DNA of 64,000 nt from Opitutia bacterium (GTDB taxonomy: Bacteria; Verrucomicrobiota; Verrucomicrobiia; Opitutales; Opitutaceae): the NCBI GenBank assembly GCA_947474365.1, contig CANJIU010000037.1, positions 1 to 64,000 of the forward strand. The letters run 5' to 3'. Position numbers and translations under genes: made by a program. Below the pieces are notes generated by a model. The model was not told where the DNA came from. It saw only the letters and a program-made list of their open reading frames with translations, and made no database searches. Below, piece by piece: positions 1 through 7,678 of the stretch (positions are counted from its first letter, which is position 1; every line of letters begins with the position of its first letter).

Positions 1-114
1 ACGCGGTATAAGCGACCGTCGACAAGACGCTCGAAAAAGTGCATTCCTTCAACTATCTGTCGCCCAGCAGGCAAACAAGCAGATTCCCTCTGGAAAACAC
101 AGAGAACCGCTCGA
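1..114. other. Left-edge segment, no recognisable gene
   Basis: This stretch is visibly more A-rich than the rest of the window and does not continue the TonB receptor reading frame that stops at 115. On the minus strand an ATG at 44 preceded by an AGGA-like stretch opens a frame that reads MHFFERLVDGRLYR and runs off the left edge. That is too short to identify. It may belong to sequence that joined or invaded the receptor gene. Nothing else is seen. Confidence 0.3.
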
Positions 115-477
115 TTAAAGCCTCTCAAATCGCGAAGGTCGGGCTAGGCCGGTGAAGCTGCCGACCTGCACGATGTTGTCGGCGAGTTCGAAAATGCCGA
201 AGTCCTCAAGAAACTCGCTCGTGAGCACGTTGACGGTGTAGGGCAAATCGACGATTTTAGTCGCGACGCGCGAGCCCGTCATCGTTTCGGAGGGGGCGTA
301 GCCTCGGTCCGGATCGGCCTTCACCGAGAATTCGGAGAGCGTGACGACGTCATCCGCGGCCTTCGGTCGGGAGGTCGGGCTGCCAGTCGGTGCGGTTTGC
401 GCGTGGAGTCCGGCCAGCGCCAGCGCGGCAAAGGCGCAGGCGAGAAGTGCGCGGGAGTGGTAGGTTGCAGGGTTCAT
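115..477 (-). pseudogene. TonB-dependent receptor, N-terminal fragment (truncated)
   Basis: The ATG at 477 starts a 120-residue protein with a clear signal peptide (about residues 1-26, ending GLHAQ). It continues with VVTLSEFSVKADPDRGY and then a plug-domain start (ATKIVDLPYTVNVLTSEFLEDF, ADNIVQVGSFTGL), which is the usual opening of verrucomicrobial TonB-dependent receptors. Full-length receptors are about 800-1100 residues. Here the family match ends at GSFTGL, is followed by a short unrelated tail (ARPSRFERL) and hits a TAA at 115. Sequence beyond that does not resume the receptor in any frame I checked. I infer a broken gene produced by deletion, recombination or insertion near position 140. 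It is divergent from the LacI regulator at 613, which probably once controlled it. A longer in-frame start upstream would overlap that regulator and lacks a signal peptide, so I rejected it. Confidence 0.8.
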
Positions 478-612
478 GTGTAGGACAGGGTTGCAGGAAA
501 TCCGAGGGGCGAAGGGCGAATGACCCCGAAATCGACCGGGGGTTCGACGCAACGCGAAGGTTTTCGTTTGTGCTTGGCGACAGAAGCTCCGCGTTGCTTT
601 CATCCTTAACTC

Positions 613-1653
613 ATGGCCATCGGAATCACGATGAAAACGATCGCGGCGCAGGCGGGCGTCACGCAGGCGACGGTTTCCATGAGCCTGGCGAACAACCCCC
701 GGATACCGGTGGCGACCCGGGAGCGCATCCAGGCGATCGCGCGCAAACTGAACTACCAGCCAAATCCCTACGTCTCGACGCTCATGCGCATCCGGCGGCA
801 GGGGAAGCCCCTGAAGGATCAGCCGGCCCTGGCCTTGGTGTGTGCGCAGCGTACGGCGAATGGCTGGCGCGATCACCCGGCTCCCACCATTCGGCAAATG
901 CGGGACGGAGCGCTGGAACGCGCCACGCTGCGCGGCTACCGGGCGCAGGAGTTTTGGCTGCACCGCGACGGCATGTCGAACGAGCGGTTTTCCGCGATGC
1001 TGCACGCACGTGGCATCCAGGGCATGTTGATTAGTCCGCTGGCCGAGGGAGATCCGACTCCCGCCTTGCAGTGGAATCATTTCGCGTCGGTGTGCCTGAG
1101 CGTGCCGTTGCCTTCATTGACCGTGACGACGGTCTGCAACGACCATTATTTTTCCAGCGTGCAGACGGTCCGGGAGTGTCACCGCCGCGGGTATCGCCGG
1201 CCTGGGCTGGTGCTGCGCCGCGAACATCAGCTTCGTTTCCAAGGCCGCTGGGAGGCGGGCTTTCTCGTTGGCGGGGAATTGTTGGGTTATGAGGATCTGG
1301 CGAAGCCGCTCTACGTCGAAGACTGGAAGGATGTGTCGCGGATCCTCGCTTGGCTCAAGAAGGAGAAGCCCGACGTGATCATCACTCCGGCGGCGGATGT
1401 GCTCACGAGCACGTTGACGGAGGCCGGCTGGAAAATTCCCGAGGACATCGGCCTCGCGCTGCTCGCATGCCCGCAAATGGGTGACCGTTGCAGCGGTGTG
1501 TTCCAGAACGGCCGGATGATCGGTGCGCTTGCGGTGGATGCGTTGATCAGCATGGTTGAGCGCAACGAACGCGGGTTGCCTGAGCAGGCGACCACCCTGA
1601 TGGTCGAGGGCCAGTGGAACGAAGGCCGGACCCTGCGGGCGGCGAAGGGATGA
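613..1653 (+). CDS. LacI family transcriptional regulator
   Basis: A 346-residue protein with an N-terminal LacI helix-turn-helix (MKTIAAQAGVTQATVSMSLANNP, roughly residues 7-30) and hinge (TRERIQAIARKLNYQPNPYVS). A periplasmic-binding-protein-like sensor domain follows to the end (ILAWLKKEKPDVIITPAADV, IPEDIGLALLACP). Length is normal for the family. Such proteins repress sugar-uptake or catabolic genes until a sugar ligand binds. It is divergent from the truncated TonB receptor at 477, with 135 bases between them, so that receptor is the likely former target. The start could also be the internal ATG at 631; I kept the upstream ATG because both fit the family. The regulator itself shows no damage although its neighbour does. 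Confidence 0.88.
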   Translation: MAIGITMKTIAAQAGVTQATVSMSLANNPRIPVATRERIQAIARKLNYQPNPYVSTLMRIRRQGKPLKDQPALALVCAQRTANGWRDHPAPTIRQMRDGALERATLRGYRAQEFWLHRDGMSNERFSAMLHARGIQGMLISPLAEGDPTPALQWNHFASVCLSVPLPSLTVTTVCNDHYFSSVQTVRECHRRGYRRPGLVLRREHQLRFQGRWEAGFLVGGELLGYEDLAKPLYVEDWKDVSRILAWLKKEKPDVIITPAADVLTSTLTEAGWKIPEDIGLALLACPQMGDRCSGVFQNGRMIGALAVDALISMVERNERGLPEQATTLMVEGQWNEGRTLRAAKG

Positions 1654-1701
1654 GTTGAAAGGGGCGCCCGACCCGGGTGTCCGGGGGGGCACATCTCCAC
1701 C

Positions 1702-1821
1702 TTGACGGTTACCCGTAGCCGCGAGCGCCAGCGAGTAGACCGGGAAAACGCGACCGAGCGTCCACTCGCTGGCGCTCGCGGCCACCATGCGGTCGGATGC
1801 TGACGATATTCTCACCGTCAA
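1702..1821. repeat. Nested inverted repeat between regulator and dehydrogenase gene
   Basis: A perfect 18-base inverted repeat has arms at 1719-1736 and 1764-1781 (arm ccgcgagcgccagcgagt) and a 27-base loop. An outer 8-base pair of arms, ttgacggt at 1702-1709 and accgtcaa at 1814-1821, encloses it. No T-run follows, so it is not a standard Rho-independent terminator. It lies in the 252-base gap 1654-1905, which has no convincing gene. It may be a dispersed palindromic repeat or a processed 3' hairpin. Confidence 0.75.
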
Positions 1822-1905
1822 TGGGCAGATGCGCCCGTGTCCGCGGGCAGGCGGAACTGTTGACTTGTAACCGTTGGGTTACGCCGGCCAGCATCGCGGT
1901 TTCCC

Positions 1906-4900
1906 ATGAAATTGTTGCCCCTTGTCGCGTTTGTCGTGCTCACCGGTGTCGCTCTGGCTGCGGCGGCTCCGAAAACGAAGGCGACCTATACCCAAGTCTA
2001 CGGCGAAACGAAAAGCCCGACGAACATCGATCCGGCCAAGGACCTCCCCCGTTATCCGGCCGTGGAGCCGAAGAATGCGGTCGCGACCTGGAAGGTGAAA
2101 TCCGGTTTCAAGATTCAGCTGGCCGCCAGCGAGCCGCAGGTGCGCGACCCGATCGCGATTTGCTTCGATGAAAACGGCCGGATGTTTGTCTGCGAGATGA
2201 TCGACTACTCCGAGGAACGGGAGCACGATCCGCACCTCGGCCGGGTCTCGATGCTGGAAGACAAGGACGGCGACGGCGTCTACGAGACGACCACCGTGTT
2301 TGCCGACAACCTGCCATGGCCGACCGGTTTGATCTGGGCCAACGGCGGACTCTATGTCGCCGCCACGCCCGACATCTGGCGCTTCGAAGATCGGGACGGC
2401 GACGGGCGTGCGGAAGTGCGCGAAAAGATTTTCACCGGGTTCGGCACCGGGCTGCAACGGCTGAACGTGCAGGGTTTGATGAACAGCTTTCAGTGGGGAC
2501 AGGATAACCGCATTCACCTCCAGGCCGGACCAGGCAACCGCGGGCTCATCCAGAATCTGAAGCACCCCGAATTGCCGGCGGTGGAGATCGGGGCACGCGA
2601 CTTCTGGTTCGACCCGCGCACCCATGAATCCGGCTTCGAGGCCGGCGGCGCCCAGTACGGCATGAGTTTCGACGACTACGGGAGGAAGTTCGGCTGCTCC
2701 AATTCCGACCACCTTCAATTCTTTGTCTTCGACGACCGTTACTCCGGCCGGAATCCCTTCTACGCGATGCCGTCCCCGCGCCAAAGCATCGCGGAAGACG
2801 GCGGCGCCGCCGAGGTGTATCGCATCAGTCCGGACGAACCGTGGCGGATCATCCGCACCCGCTGGCGCATCGGCGGCGTGGTCAAGGGCGCCGTCGAAGG
2901 AGGCGGGCGCGTGAGCGGTTATTTCACGGGAGCGACCGGCACCATGGTATTTCGCGGCGACGCCTACGGCGCGGACTTCGTGAACAACACGTTCACCGGC
3001 GATGCGGGTGGCCAACTGGTGCACCGCAAAAAAATCTACCCCAACGGCGTGAACCTCATCGGGCGCCGGCCGGCCGATGAGCAAAACTTTGAATTCGCGG
3101 CGAGCGAAGACACGTGGGTCCGCGTCGTGAACATGGCAAATGCGCCCGACGGCACGCTCCATGTCATCGACATGTATCGCGAGGTGATCGAGCACCCGTG
3201 GAGCATCCCGGAGGAAATCAAGCAGCACCTGGATCTCAACAACGGCAACAACCGCGGGCGGATCTACCGTATCGTGCCGAACGATCCCTCCTGGCGTCGG
3301 CGGAGCAACGTCGCCCTCGGCAAGGCGACCACGGCCGAGCTGGTCGCGACACTGGCGCACCCCAACGGCTGGCATCGCGACACGGCGTCCCGGCTCCTCT
3401 ACGAGCGCCAGGATCGCGCGGCGGTGCCGCTGCTCGCGAAGTTTGTGCGTGAAACCAAGTCTCCGCTCGGCCGACTGCACGCGCTCAGCTGCCTCGCGGG
3501 TCTTGGCGCACTCGATGAGGGCTCGGTGCTGGTCGCCCTCGGTGATGGCGACGCGCATGTGCGGGAACGCGGCATCCTGATGGCGGAAAAACTGGTGGGC
3601 CGGATCGCGGTCACACCGTCATTGGGCGGCAAGCTGGCCGCGTTGGCCGGCGACGCCGACGATCGGGTTCGCTTCCAACTCGCACTCTCCATCCCCACGA
3701 TCCTCGCCGCCGGTCCGGCTCCCGTGCTCGCGGCGGCGCTGTCCCAGATCGCACTTCGCGACGCCGGTGATTCCTGGATCGCGGCGGCGTTGCTCAGCGG
3801 CCCCCCGGAAATCGTGACTGGCGTGCTCTTCCCGGCGATGACCCGGGACATCACGCAGGGCAGGAAGGCCCCGGGGTTCGTCGCCAAGCTAATCGAAATC
3901 CGCGCCGCGTCGAAACCGGCCGAAGGTTACGCGACGTTGCTCGACTTTGTGGCGCAGCCCGGCACCAGCGCCGCTTGGTTGCGGGCACTGGGTGAGGGTT
4001 TGAAACGCGCCGGTTCCTCGATCGAGCAGGCCGACACCGGAGCTAAACTGTCGGCGGTGTTCACCCGAGCAGCTTCGACCGCGGCTGACACCAAGGCGGA
4101 GGAATCAGCGCGGCTCGACGCGATCGAATTGCTCGGCGTGGCCTCGTACGGCCAAGCCCGCGAGGCCCTCGTCGCCTGTCTCGCGCCGCGCCAACCCGAA
4201 GAGGTGCAGGTCGCCGCAATCAAGACGCTGGCGCGTCACTCGCAACCGGCGGTCACTGCCGCCCTGATACGTTCCTGGCCAAATTTTGCCGGCGAGGCAA
4301 AGATGGCCGCTCTGGCGGCGCTGATTTCACGCGAAGACCGGGCGACAGCGCTCCTCGAGGCAATCCAAGCGGGCAAAATCAAGGCGACGGAACTTTCTGC
4401 GTCGCAGGTGCAGGGTTTTGCGCACCACAAGTCTCCGAAGGTGGCCGCGCTCGCCAAGACGGTGTTGGCCTCGGTGATTCCTCCGTCGCGAGCCGAGGTG
4501 ACCGCCAAGTTCCTGCCCTCGGTGGGGACGACGGGCGACGCGGCGCGCGGCAAGGCGCTCTATCTGGGTCGCTGCCAGATTTGCCACCGGGCGGGGACCG
4601 ACGGGATGGCGCTTGGCCCTGATCTGATCACGGTCAAGACGAAGGGCCGCGATGCCCTGCTGACCGCGATTCTGGAACCGCACAAGGAGGTGGCGTCGCA
4701 ATATATCGCCTACGACGTTAGCACGAAGGACGGGAACGCCTATTCGGGGATTATCGTCCGCGACGATGCCACGAGCCTCTCGTTGAAAATCATGGGGGGC
4801 GCCGAAGTCACATTGCCGCGCGCGAACATCAAGGGAAGTTCGTCCACGGGAAAGAGCCTGATGCCCGAAGGCTTGGAGGCCGGAATGAGCGTGCAGGACA

Positions 4901-4938
4901 TGGCGGACCTGCTGACCTTCATCGAGGAGTTGAAGTAA
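1906..4938 (+). CDS. Secreted PVC-type dehydrogenase with HEAT repeats and c-type heme domain
   Basis: A 1010-residue exported protein. The signal peptide is about residues 1-21 (MKLLPLVAFVVLTGVALAAAA). Residues about 60-460 form the PVC 'putative membrane-bound dehydrogenase' beta-propeller (IAICFDENGRMFVCEM, DKDGDGVYETTTVFADNLPWPTGLIW, DGTLHVIDMYREVIEHPW). Residues about 480-850 are alanine/leucine-rich HEAT-like repeats. The C-terminus carries the family heme domain, with CQICH at 890-894 and the ending typical of the group (LMPEGLEAGMSVQDMADLLTFIEEL). Known family role: predicted periplasmic redox enzymes, probably sugar or alcohol dehydrogenases that pass electrons to the heme; the substrate is unproven. 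It stands alone, convergent with the sensor kinase gene. Confidence 0.85.
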   Translation: MKLLPLVAFVVLTGVALAAAAPKTKATYTQVYGETKSPTNIDPAKDLPRYPAVEPKNAVATWKVKSGFKIQLAASEPQVRDPIAICFDENGRMFVCEMIDYSEEREHDPHLGRVSMLEDKDGDGVYETTTVFADNLPWPTGLIWANGGLYVAATPDIWRFEDRDGDGRAEVREKIFTGFGTGLQRLNVQGLMNSFQWGQDNRIHLQAGPGNRGLIQNLKHPELPAVEIGARDFWFDPRTHESGFEAGGAQYGMSFDDYGRKFGCSNSDHLQFFVFDDRYSGRNPFYAMPSPRQSIAEDGGAAEVYRISPDEPWRIIRTRWRIGGVVKGAVEGGGRVSGYFTGATGTMVFRGDAYGADFVNNTFTGDAGGQLVHRKKIYPNGVNLIGRRPADEQNFEFAASEDTWVRVVNMANAPDGTLHVIDMYREVIEHPWSIPEEIKQHLDLNNGNNRGRIYRIVPNDPSWRRRSNVALGKATTAELVATLAHPNGWHRDTASRLLYERQDRAAVPLLAKFVRETKSPLGRLHALSCLAGLGALDEGSVLVALGDGDAHVRERGILMAEKLVGRIAVTPSLGGKLAALAGDADDRVRFQLALSIPTILAAGPAPVLAAALSQIALRDAGDSWIAAALLSGPPEIVTGVLFPAMTRDITQGRKAPGFVAKLIEIRAASKPAEGYATLLDFVAQPGTSAAWLRALGEGLKRAGSSIEQADTGAKLSAVFTRAASTAADTKAEESARLDAIELLGVASYGQAREALVACLAPRQPEEVQVAAIKTLARHSQPAVTAALIRSWPNFAGEAKMAALAALISREDRATALLEAIQAGKIKATELSASQVQGFAHHKSPKVAALAKTVLASVIPPSRAEVTAKFLPSVGTTGDAARGKALYLGRCQICHRAGTDGMALGPDLITVKTKGRDALLTAILEPHKEVASQYIAYDVSTKDGNAYSGIIVRDDATSLSLKIMGGAEVTLPRANIKGSSSTGKSLMPEGLEAGMSVQDMADLLTFIEELK

Positions 4939-5141
4939 AGCGGATCGGACGTGGCACGGTCCAACTGCCGGAACTTGGTTCAACTGGACATTCCGATTGC
5001 CAGCAAAAATCCGGCAGGAAGCAGCGATTCTTTTGCTGGCGAATTTGCCATGGAGTGCTCGGTTGGTGTCGAGTGGGGGAAACGGAGCGCGAGGAGATCA
5101 TCCCAGCCGCGCAGTGCGAACGCACGACCACCTGCGCGGGA
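4939..5141. other. Convergent intergenic gap
   Basis: 203 bases between two convergent genes. Only short weak hairpins are visible (gtgc/gcac around 5115-5130). There is no T-rich terminator and no plausible gene; the short frames here lack family features or codon support. Confidence 0.5.
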
Positions 5142-6569
5142 TCAGGTCTTGGGCAGCACCAATCGGAAAATACTGCCGTGCGGTTTCACCGGCTCGTAGG
5201 CCACCGATCCGCCGAGGGCACTCATGTACGCCTTGGTGATCGACAAGCCGAGACCGAACCCGCCGCTCTCACGGCCGCGGGAGGGGTCTGATCGAAAAAA
5301 TCGTTCGGTGATGAAAGCGCGGTTTTCCGGCCGGATCCCAGGGCCTTCATCCGCCACCATTACCTCAAATCCGTGCTCCTGTTCCGCGACGCTCACGCGG
5401 ATCGTCGCCCCCTCAGGGCTGTACTTGATCGCATTGTGGATGAGGTTCAGCAGTGCCTGACGGAAAAGCAGCGGATCCGTGTGGGCGACACAGGCGTCGC
5501 CGACGACGGTGACGGTCTGGCGTTTTTGCTCGGCGAGGATTCCCAAATTTCCGACGCAGGTCCGGGCGGTCTCGTCGAGACGGGTGGCGACACGATGAAC
5601 CGACTGGTGGCCGCCTTCGGCGCTGGCGAGTTCCAAGAGGCGCTCCACCAGGCGTTGCAGGCGCTCCGCCTCCTCCAGCATCGAGGCGATGATTTCCCGA
5701 TACTCTGCCGTGGTCCGCTCGCGGCGAAGGCCGACTTCTCCCACGCTGCGAAGCGTGGTGAGGGGTGTCCGCAGTTCGTGCGACGCGTCCGTCACGAAAC
5801 GGTCGAGCGCTTCAAAGGAGTTTTCCAAACGATCCAGCGTGACGTTGAAGATTCCCGCCATCCGGCCCAGTTCGTCGTGCGCGTTCGTCACGGGCAGCCG
5901 TCGGCTCAAATCGTCGACGGTAATCTGTTTCGCTTCAGCGGCCATGCGATCGAGCGGGAGCAGCCAGCGGCGGGTGAAGGCGTAACCGCCGAAGACGAGG
6001 AGCGCGACCACGACGGGCAGCGTGATCGCAATGATGAGCTGTAACTCCGGGAGCGCGTCCGCGTGCGGCTGATGCACGCGCATCAGGCGGATCATCCAGG
6101 GTGTTTCGATTCCGGGCACGGGAAACGGGACGGAAAGCGCGCGCAGCCTAAGATCGGGGGCGACATAGAAAACACTCACGGCGCCGGCCCCGACGGTGCG
6201 GCTGGGCGCGCCGGGGAGCTGGACCGGGCGATTCTCTGCCAGGGGCCAGACTCGGCGGATCAGGTGGTCACGCTCGTCCCAGAGTTCAAACCAAGGGTAT
6301 TCACCCATCCATGGCGCCGGGTCCGTAATCTCGATACCGTTCCAACGCAGGGTGCGATCGGGATTCACCCGGAGCGCTCGCTGGACCCGGTCCAGATCGC
6401 CGCGGAGTTGATGGTCCAGCGGGCGGGCCATGCGCACGGCCACAAATGAATACAGCACGAAGGCAAAGCCCGTGATCAACAGGGTGCTGCCGACTGCGTA
6501 CCACACCGCGAGCCGGAACCGAATCGTCCTTCGCTGCCACCACTGCGCGACAAATCCTTCGACCTTCAC
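5142..6569 (-). CDS. Two-component sensor histidine kinase, CusS/heavy-metal-sensor-like architecture
   Basis: A 475-residue inner-membrane kinase. TM1 is about residues 20-45, a periplasmic loop of about 130 residues follows, TM2 is about 176-200 and a HAMP linker about 200-252. The dimerisation/H-box is DASHELRTPLTTL with phospho-His at 264. The ATPase lobe shows the N-box (NLIHNAIKYSPEG), G1 (VADEGPGI) and G2 (GFGLGLSI). Its start overlaps the stop of the response regulator by 4 bases, so the two are co-transcribed and probably translationally coupled, with the regulator first. The layout resembles the CusS/copper-sensing subfamily, but no metal-binding motif is evident in the periplasmic loop, so the signal is unknown. 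No metal efflux genes adjoin it. Confidence 0.9.
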   Translation of the reverse strand: MKVEGFVAQWWQRRTIRFRLAVWYAVGSTLLITGFAFVLYSFVAVRMARPLDHQLRGDLDRVQRALRVNPDRTLRWNGIEITDPAPWMGEYPWFELWDERDHLIRRVWPLAENRPVQLPGAPSRTVGAGAVSVFYVAPDLRLRALSVPFPVPGIETPWMIRLMRVHQPHADALPELQLIIAITLPVVVALLVFGGYAFTRRWLLPLDRMAAEAKQITVDDLSRRLPVTNAHDELGRMAGIFNVTLDRLENSFEALDRFVTDASHELRTPLTTLRSVGEVGLRRERTTAEYREIIASMLEEAERLQRLVERLLELASAEGGHQSVHRVATRLDETARTCVGNLGILAEQKRQTVTVVGDACVAHTDPLLFRQALLNLIHNAIKYSPEGATIRVSVAEQEHGFEVMVADEGPGIRPENRAFITERFFRSDPSRGRESGGFGLGLSITKAYMSALGGSVAYEPVKPHGSIFRLVLPKT

Positions 6570-7279
6570 CCGAGCTTTCCCTCCGCCATCTGGTACCCCA
6601 CACCGCGCACCGTATGAATTAGGCGTTCGGCGCCGTCGAAATCCACCTTGTGCCGCAGCCGCATCATCTGGACGTCGATCACATTGTCGAGCGACGTCAT
6701 CCGATGGGTTTCCTTCCAGACATCCCGCTCGAGCATTTCGCGTGTCACCGTATGGCCCTGGTTGCGCATGAGATACTCCAACACGTCGACTTCACGCGGC
6801 GTCAGGGCGATTTCACGCCCCGCCCGCGTCGCCACGCGTGCCCGGGGATCAAGTTCGAGATTGCCGCAATGGAGGGGTTGATTCGACGCGCGCGCCGGTC
6901 GGCGGATCAGGGCCCGACAGCGAGCCAGCAGTTCGACGAAGGCGAACGGTTTCGACAGGTAGTCGTCCGCTCCGCTGTCGAGGCCCGTCACCCGGTCATT
7001 CAGGGTGCCACGGGCGGTGAGCATCAGGACTGGGGTCGTGTCGCCGCGGGCGCGAAGACGATGCAGTACTTCGAGACCGTCAAAATCAGGCAGCATTCCG
7101 TCGAGCACGACGATATCAAAGCAATCGCGGGCCAAAAGGTCCAACGCCTCCCGACCACCTCCGGCGGTCGCATAATCCCATCCTTCGAGGACCATTCCCT
7201 CGGCAATCGATTCGCGCGTCTTCGGCTCATCTTCGACCAGGAGGGCGCGCGGAGCAGTTGAACGTGTGGCGGAGGGCAT
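6566..7279 (-). CDS. OmpR-family response regulator
   Basis: A 237-residue regulator. The receiver domain (about 10-125) has acidic residues E16-D17, phospho-acceptor D60 (DIVVLDGMLPDFDGLEVL), T88 (LMLTARG) and K110 (YLSKPF). A winged-helix DNA-binding domain (about 138-232) includes LTPREVDVLEYLMRNQGHTVTREML and the conserved end HTVRGVGYQMAEG. Length is normal. It is the first gene of a two-gene operon with the histidine kinase at 6569, which it overlaps by ATGA. It probably regulates genes nearby or itself; a candidate palindromic site lies in the gap 7280-7678 upstream. Confidence 0.92.
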   Translation of the reverse strand: MPSATRSTAPRALLVEDEPKTRESIAEGMVLEGWDYATAGGGREALDLLARDCFDIVVLDGMLPDFDGLEVLHRLRARGDTTPVLMLTARGTLNDRVTGLDSGADDYLSKPFAFVELLARCRALIRRPARASNQPLHCGNLELDPRARVATRAGREIALTPREVDVLEYLMRNQGHTVTREMLERDVWKETHRMTSLDNVIDVQMMRLRHKVDFDGAERLIHTVRGVGYQMAEGKLG

Positions 7280-7678
7280 GAAGTGGAAACTTCCTTGGCG
7301 TTACTCCTCACTGATTGGGGAGAAAATGCAATCCGCCTTACAGTCGTGTCAGAATTCCGCGCTGCTGCCGCGCCGGTTTGGCGCGGGTGAACAATTGCAC
7401 TCGACCTGAAGGAGGATTCGCGACCCGGCGAAGCCGCGGCATTGCGACTGGAGTAGGGACCAATCTGACAGATTAATCAGATGGAATTTTTTGCCAGACG
7501 TTGCGGCGTTCCCGACGTTTCAGTGCCCCATTCGCCGGCAGCGCCGACGTGTCCCCGGCTCGGCGTGCGCCGGGCTTCTCCATGTTTCCCGTGAAAACAG
7601 CCGCGTTGAATTTCCATCCCGCCACCCGCCCGCCGCGCGCGGTGGCGTCGTGATCCGTGGGACAGCATTAAATCAACA
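7280..7678. other. Divergent intergenic region with two small palindromes
   Basis: 399 bases between the response regulator (minus) and the membrane protein (plus), with no convincing gene. It holds a 7-base stem at 7368-7386 (ccgcgcc-ggttt-ggcgcgg). It also holds an AT-rich palindromic element at 7463-7482 (atctga...tcagat) around the perfect 8-mer gattaatc at 7471-7478. The second could be an operator for a local regulator. Promoters for both genes must lie here, but I could not pick -35/-10 elements with confidence. Confidence 0.45.

Noticed and set aside
1879-3558. 559-residue minus-strand open frame antisense to the PVC dehydrogenase
   Set aside because: It mirrors the coding frame of a high-GC gene with a clear protein family on the plus strand, and its translation has arginine/valine/histidine-rich shadow composition with no domain motif.
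5142-7279. Naming the two-component pair cusS/cusR
   Set aside because: The architecture is similar, but no metal-binding periplasmic motif or adjacent efflux genes support the specific name.
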